From: Watersipora subatra
Taxonomy: Eukaryota > Bryozoa > Gymnolaemata > Cheilostomatida > Watersiporidae
Direction of reading: 5' to 3'
DNA: 64,000 nt
Assembly (NCBI RefSeq): GCF_963576615.1
Contig: NC_088708.1
Span: forward strand, 31,131,191 to 31,195,190
In this document: positions 57,501 through 64,000 of the stretch, in pieces
Numbering within the stretch: position 1 is the first letter of the stretch
How the letters are laid out: each line of letters begins with the position of its first letter
Notes under the pieces: model-generated
The model's input: the letters and a program-made list of their open reading frames with translations, nothing else
What the model was told of the DNA's origin: nothing
Database searches by the model: none
Position numbers and translations under genes: made by a program

Positions 57501-59786
57501 GGTTTAACTGGTGTCTAGTGGCTTTTGACTGATCAGAGGCATTATTCCTAATACTTGGGAAAAACATCTAATTAAAGCCATTACACTATATATTGTGTCA
57601 TTAACATCTATGACCAGATTTGATGATTTTAAATAATTTACAATAAAATAGAAGAGCTAATTTATAGTCAAAATGTTTTTAATGCAATTATAGCAGGTTG
57701 TTTTTTCAAAATTAAAAGCTTTGGGGTCTATACTTAGATTTGAATCACATACAAAAAATGCCAACTCTGATTGTCTTGTTATTTAATTTCAGGCAAAATT
57801 GGTTTGGTAACGAATTGTAAGGCTCTAGTGTACACCCACACAATCATAACAAGTTGCTGGCCTATGCACTCACTCTGAAAGAAGCCTGGTTATTCTGCTA
57901 TTGATCAGCTGATATTATAATTGGTATTTGCTTGCGACAAGTTCAACATGTAGTCATAGTACCATAGTCTGCAGTCAAACCTCTACTTATGATCACCTTA
58001 AAATACAGATAGTCTGCAGTCAAACCTCTACCTATGATCACCTTAAAATACAAATAGCCTGCAGTCAAACCTCTACCTATGATCACCTTAAAATACAAAT
58101 AGTCTGCAGTCAAACCTCTACCTATGATCACCTTAAAATACAAATAGTCTGCAGTTAAACCTCTACCTATGATTACCTTAAAATACAAATAGTCTGCAGT
58201 CAAACCTCTACCTATGATCACCTCAATGTACAAATAGTCTCCAGTCAAACCTCTATATACGAATAGTCTCCAGTCAAACCTCTATATACGAATAGTTTAC
58301 TGTCAAACTTCTAACTATGATCACACCTACATCCTAATAGTCTACAGTCAAACCACTACATAAAAATAGGTTACAATCAGACCTTTACCTATGATCATCT
58401 CAGCATACAAACAGTCTAACATACAAACTAAGTTTGAGCAAATATTTCACTTTACATCCGAAGTAACTACTATACTAACATATGACCTCCAAAGTTTCCT
58501 GAAAGTGTTTTAAAAACAAAATGAGAATTAAAACTAAAACTTGAACAAATATAAATAACAAACTATATAAATTAGGCTAATTTGCAAATAATGTAGTTTA
58601 TGATAGAGTAGGTCAAGCCTTACATCTATATCTGCCACTTCCACCTTTGACCCTGTGCATTGTAAAGCTTATTGTAAACCATATCTGTTTCTCTATTGTA
58701 AAATAATAATAAAAACCTCGTTTTTCAATTATTATTACTTTATTAAATTATATTTACATCAAATTTAGTTTTTTACATAGTTTCATACAATGCATTCACC
58801 TTCATGCTATGTGTGTTTATCGATAGATTTTTAGCTGTAATATGAATTAAACAAAATTCAATGTATTCTTAGAAGTATTCACGCCAGAATACGCAAATAT
58901 GTTAATATGTTTCAAATATGTAACAACCATTGGACTGAGTTAACTTGGTGTATCTAGGTTTGATCGAGTTTGTATTTTACTAAAAAGTGTGCCTAATTAT
59001 ATAACTATGAATATTCTATGAGTGCCAATCATTTTTGGACTACAGCAAAGTTGAATTATTCAATTATTTTCATGCTACCTCCACTGGATTTGGCTCCTAC
59101 CACTTTATGTAGATGTATCAGAAAGGAAGGACAACCACCACTTTAACAAAAAATTTAAAATGACACTAGCATTGTCAGCATGCTCATTGGCAGCAGGCAT
59201 ACCATAGAAATTCATCATGTGATATGGTTGGATATATATACAATCTTGGACTGATAGGAGGCTTTTATTGTTGCAGTTTGGGTAAAGATAATGAGTTTTC
59301 TCCTCCTGTCTCTTGGTAGATATGAAAGATCAACTAGAGAAAAAGAAAGCCAAGGAGCTGCTGCTGCTTCAGAAACAACAAGCTGCCGAGGCAGAGCAAC
59401 AACAGTGTGAGATGGAATCACTTTCTGAAGACTCAGATGAGAGTGACGACGAAGAAAACGAGGAGAAGCGACAGAAGAAACTAAAAAATGAGGCGATCAG
59501 GTATTGGGGAATTATTCGTCGAGACGTTCAGGAAAGAATTAGAATACGAAAAGAAAAGAATCCAGCTGGCGGAACTTGGAACTCCTTACGTTCACAACTG
59601 CGAGCGCTGACGAGAGGCAATAACGTTAGACAAGAGCTTTATGAAAAATACGGAATTGTTCCAAGACCAGGTGCCAAAATTCCAGAGGATAGCATGAAAC
59701 CTAGAGCATCAGTCGATATCAAAGAAGTTATTAACAGATTCCAGTCATTTCAAGTTCGAAAACTGAAAGTTACATTCGCTAGATAA
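54554..59786 (+). CDS. Unrecognised charged 279-residue protein, four exons
   Basis: Exons 54554-54666, 57009-57127, 57354-57494 and 59320-59786 have agreeing phases (2, 1, 1) and good GT-AG sites. The start ATG at 54554 (MPGRSQSVAEQKRQKNEQ) has an in-frame TAG 27 bases upstream, but an acceptor-like TTTAG there means earlier exons are possible. Regions in order: basic/Ser-rich N-terminus with SSSSARWRKLRKRSL and a Pro-rich EEAPPLPKP; a folded-looking AWEQFSDHIKMFNTTGAAYS / YGIGAAVNKTGSDICKRIL segment; a coiled coil rich in Lys/Gln/Glu with a very acidic run (SEDSDESDDEENEE); and a conserved-looking tail (RYWGIIRRDVQERIRIR, NRFQSFQVRKLKV). No signal peptide or TM segment. The family is not recognised; it is probably cytosolic or nuclear. 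Confidence 0.7.
55553..56885. repeat. 28-bp minisatellite
   Basis: About 47 copies of ATGGCCTTCATGTTTATGGT + ATGTTAAT are present, with CCATC/CCTTC and GTTAA/GCTAA variants. Longer blocks are themselves repeated (55830-56020 resembles 56120-56230 and 56510-56700), showing higher-order duplication. It lies in the first intron of the 54554 gene. Confidence 0.95.
57958..58300. repeat. 45-bp minisatellite
   Basis: Seven or so copies of AGTCTGCAGTCAAACCTCTA + CCTATGATCACCTTAAAATACAAAT decay into shortened units up to about 58440. A 45-bp unit keeps frames open on both strands. It lies in the last intron of the 54554 gene. Confidence 0.95.
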
Positions 59787-60170
59787 CTTCTCTCAAGCAT
59801 AGTAAACAACAATTTCAACTGAGTATATATTAGTTTACATTCTCAAATATTTTAAAATAAGTATAACAGAAAGTATGTTATTAATTAAGCCTTTTTCATG
59901 TACTTGTATATACATTATCGTTAGTCTTTAAAAAGAATGTATTTCAGTTAGAAACCTTTTGGACATAAATTTACCATAACAAAATTATATCTGTAGATCA
60001 CGTGAGACAGTTTTCAATTTTTATATATTGCTAAATTTGACATCCACATGTGTAAATGTAATTGCAAAATGAATGTTAAAGTTCCGCATTAAATGAATGA
60101 AGATGCTTTATTTTGTTAATAAATGCTGAAAGTTTGTTAACAATTTTAGTTAACGAATAACTTTAATAAA
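59787..60170 (+). promoter_or_regulatory. 3' UTR and poly(A) signals of the 54554 gene
   Basis: AT-rich sequence follows the stop; AATAAA occurs at 60118-60123 and again at 60165-60170, either of which could end the transcript. Confidence 0.5.
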
Positions 60171-61660
60171 ATTTATGCATGAAAAATTCTGCCAATTTTG
60201 TGAAGTTGAATATAAGGCCATATAGTATATGGCCTTGTACACAGAACAAATATTGCATGTCTTCTATTATATGCAATGGCCAGTGTGAGGATCGATGGAA
60301 GACAACTTCTAAATGCCTAACTAAATTTGAAATTACGCCTTGTTGTCTACCCTGACGCTATATGAACAACCCCTTATTGTGATGGATAGTCAAAAGCAAG
60401 ATTTATCTTATATTGAGTATACGATTAAGCATGACAAAGAAAACACGGCTGCTACCTATATACCGGTATACTAATCTTGTCTTGAGTCAGCAAAAATTCA
60501 ATCTCTGCCCCACGAATGAAGTCAGCTAGTTTTGATGAGATTTAGCAAACAATTGTGGTTTGTTGATTGAGTGTGGCTGCTCACAGGCTAATATATCATT
60601 TATAGATTCACATATCTAGTTATGAGACTTAGCCTGAGTACCAAACAATGGTAGCTATTGCTAGGGCTGCTCCTTAAAGGCCAACGAATTCTTTGTGTTG
60701 ATCAGCGAAAATGGATTTTATTGCCCAGGCTTACATATATTCTAACTCAGTGGAATCTAGTAGATCTATTTGATATAAGCAATAATGTTTTGTTATAGAA
60801 ACAATGACAGTAAAAAGTTGGAAAGCCAACAGATTTAGAACTTTGCAGAATAGAACACTGCATTTAATCTATATATATATTTTTAAGTGTTTGTTGGTTT
60901 TTCGGTCTGTTGTATGTCCAGCTATAGCGATAAAATACGCTCACTCCCAGGGCTTGCTAGCAGGGCTTGCTAGCAGGGCTTGCTAGCAGGGCTTGCTGGC
61001 AGGGTTTGCTAGCAGGGTTTGCTAGCGTTAGCAATGAAAAAAACTGCTTCGCACTGGAATTGAACTCAACCACACTCATTTTGCAGTCAGGCTCACTAAC
61101 CACTACAACATGTGGCTACCTTGCCATGCTGTGGAATAATTGTGAACATACTTATTACATCTGCCAATCTTTAATGGCGCACGAACTGTCAGTGTTCTAA
61201 AAGAAAAATACGTGCCAGACTTCTCAAAATGCTTTAAATATATACATATCTCATATCTCAATATTTGTTAGTCTGTCTGTTCATGTGGTCAGTTATAGCA
61301 ATTAAAACCTAGCAAATGAAAAATACACTTCACAGAGGATTTGATCTCAAAACCTCCAGGTCTGAAAATCAGCAATCTACACCACTGCACTGCAATCATT
61401 CGACTGTCCAAAGTTATAAATGATTGTGATGACGTTAATAACAATGGTTAAAACACTTATGCCTAAATTGCTTGGGGTTATTAACTAACACAGTTGATCA
61501 TTTCACGTAAATGTAATGATTTTTAAGCTGGCTTCAAACACGGCTATTTATTTTAGTAAAGGTTTAGACTACTAGCTTACGAGGTAAGTTATTCAAGTTC
61601 ATTGGAGAATTATTTTATTACCCATGTAACGTCTGTCATTCGGCTAGTATGTATATGTAT
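60171..61660. other. Intergenic, small direct repeats and tRNA-like pieces
   Basis: No gene is recognised. Six 13-bp direct repeats AGGGCTTGCTAGC lie at 60950-61026. tRNA-like B-box sequences on the minus strand (near 61050 and 61335) suggest SINE debris. Confidence 0.5.
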
Positions 61661-61661
61661 G

Positions 61662-61667
<6 letters not shown>

Positions 61668-61726
<59 letters not shown>

Positions 61727-61732
61727 ATATAT
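61668..61732. repeat. AT microsatellite
   Basis: An uninterrupted (AT)n of about 50 bases is bordered by GTATGTATAT variants, immediately 5' of the retrotransposon fragment. Confidence 0.95.
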
Positions 61733-62186
61733 ATGGGATGAGTATGGCCTTAATAAACCACAACACTGGTGGGAAGCTCCTGGTAGGGTCAATGAAAATG
61801 ACTGTGCTAAGATCCTCTGGGACTTCTACATCCGAACTGACAAGCATGTCCTAGCAAACCAACCAGATATAGTGGTGGTAGACAAGGAGAACAAGAGAGC
61901 TACTATAATAGATATAGCAGCACCCAATGACTACAATATAGCCAGCAAAGAAAAAGAAAAGGTAGAGAAATATCTCCCTCTTGGAGAAGAGATCGAAAAA
62001 TGCTGGGATGTAAGAACAACTGTAATCCCAGTAGTCATTGGGGCACTGGGCGCAATAACACCGGCGCATAAAATGTGGCTTGCCCAAATACCAACAGCAA
62101 TCAACTCAAGTGAGTTGCAAAAAAGGGCGCTATTGGGAACAGCTAAGATCTTGAGGCGAGTGCTCGAACTCCCAGGTCTCTGGTAG
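61733..62186 (+). pseudogene. Non-LTR retrotransposon C-terminal fragment (endonuclease-like end)
   Basis: About 150 codons end at TAG 62186. Readable motifs are HWWEAPGRVNEN, KILWDFYIRTDKHV, QPDIVVVDKENK then [29 protein letters not shown] and [12 protein letters not shown]. The PD ... IID ... KE pattern resembles the PD-(D/E)XK restriction-like endonuclease at the end of R2/NeSL-type elements. The reverse transcriptase is absent. It is bounded by AT microsatellites, so this is a 5'-truncated copy; the frame itself is intact to its stop, suggesting modest age. Confidence 0.6.
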
Positions 62187-62239
62187 GAGACCCGAGTTAG
62201 AGCAGAATTTACCACCCATACGGGGTATCCGGGGTGAGG

Positions 62240-64000
<1,761 letters not shown>

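Noticed and set aside
57943-58248. 101-codon minus and 76-codon plus repeat-peptide frames
   Set aside because: They are products of the 45-bp minisatellite unit, open on both strands.

Overview
The window is nuclear DNA of an AT-rich metazoan, most likely a marine lophotrochozoan-type invertebrate; I cannot name the species. The evidence is spliced genes with GT-AG introns, three readable orthologues of animal proteins, abundant minisatellites, TA-flanked DNA transposons and a Polinton/Maverick element. Most long open frames outside the exons listed here are translations of tandem repeats or antisense shadows.

Layout. (1) 1-6820, plus strand: the 3' half of a ceramide transfer protein gene (CERT1), from the coiled-coil/FFAT region through the START domain to the stop. 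Two alternative, phase-matched versions of one START exon lie 81 bases apart. Two TA-flanked DNA transposons sit in its first intron here. A 57-bp minisatellite starts at its stop codon and carries a third transposon. (2) 8851-17555, minus strand, tail to tail with CERT1: a complete eight-exon GKAP1 (cGMP-kinase anchoring protein). One splice donor has been rebuilt by a transposon end, and one splice acceptor is tandemly repeated. (3) 17556-22234: a divergent intergenic region with a long foldback element. (4) 22235-40065, plus strand: a complete four-exon LSM11 (U7 snRNP, histone mRNA 3' processing). Its second intron holds a 9.6-kb Polinton derivative (25265-34910) with a 6-bp target duplication GTCGAG and TIRs over 1 kb. 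The Polinton lacks recognisable polymerase and integrase genes. It keeps a protease fragment and mirrored outward-facing spliced genes, and its interior is filled with repeat arrays. LSM11's third intron holds a 1.5-kb palindromic transposon and five decoy copies of the final splice acceptor. (5) 40237-44352: a candidate micro-gene and minisatellites. (6) 44353-52809, minus strand: four exons of an unrecognised protein with about seven membrane segments. (7) 54554-59786, plus strand: a four-exon gene for an unrecognised, highly charged 279-residue protein, with two minisatellites in its introns. (8) 59787-64000: no gene recognised, apart from the decayed 3' end of a non-LTR retrotransposon between AT microsatellites.

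Functionally, CERT1 (ER-to-Golgi ceramide transfer) and GKAP1 (Golgi-associated kinase anchoring) are neighbours, but nothing in the sequence shows a shared role. LSM11 acts in histone mRNA processing. The Polinton's small genes form their own module. Their conserved C-x3-C-x3-WGYC motif and mirrored placement make them the best candidates for something undescribed.
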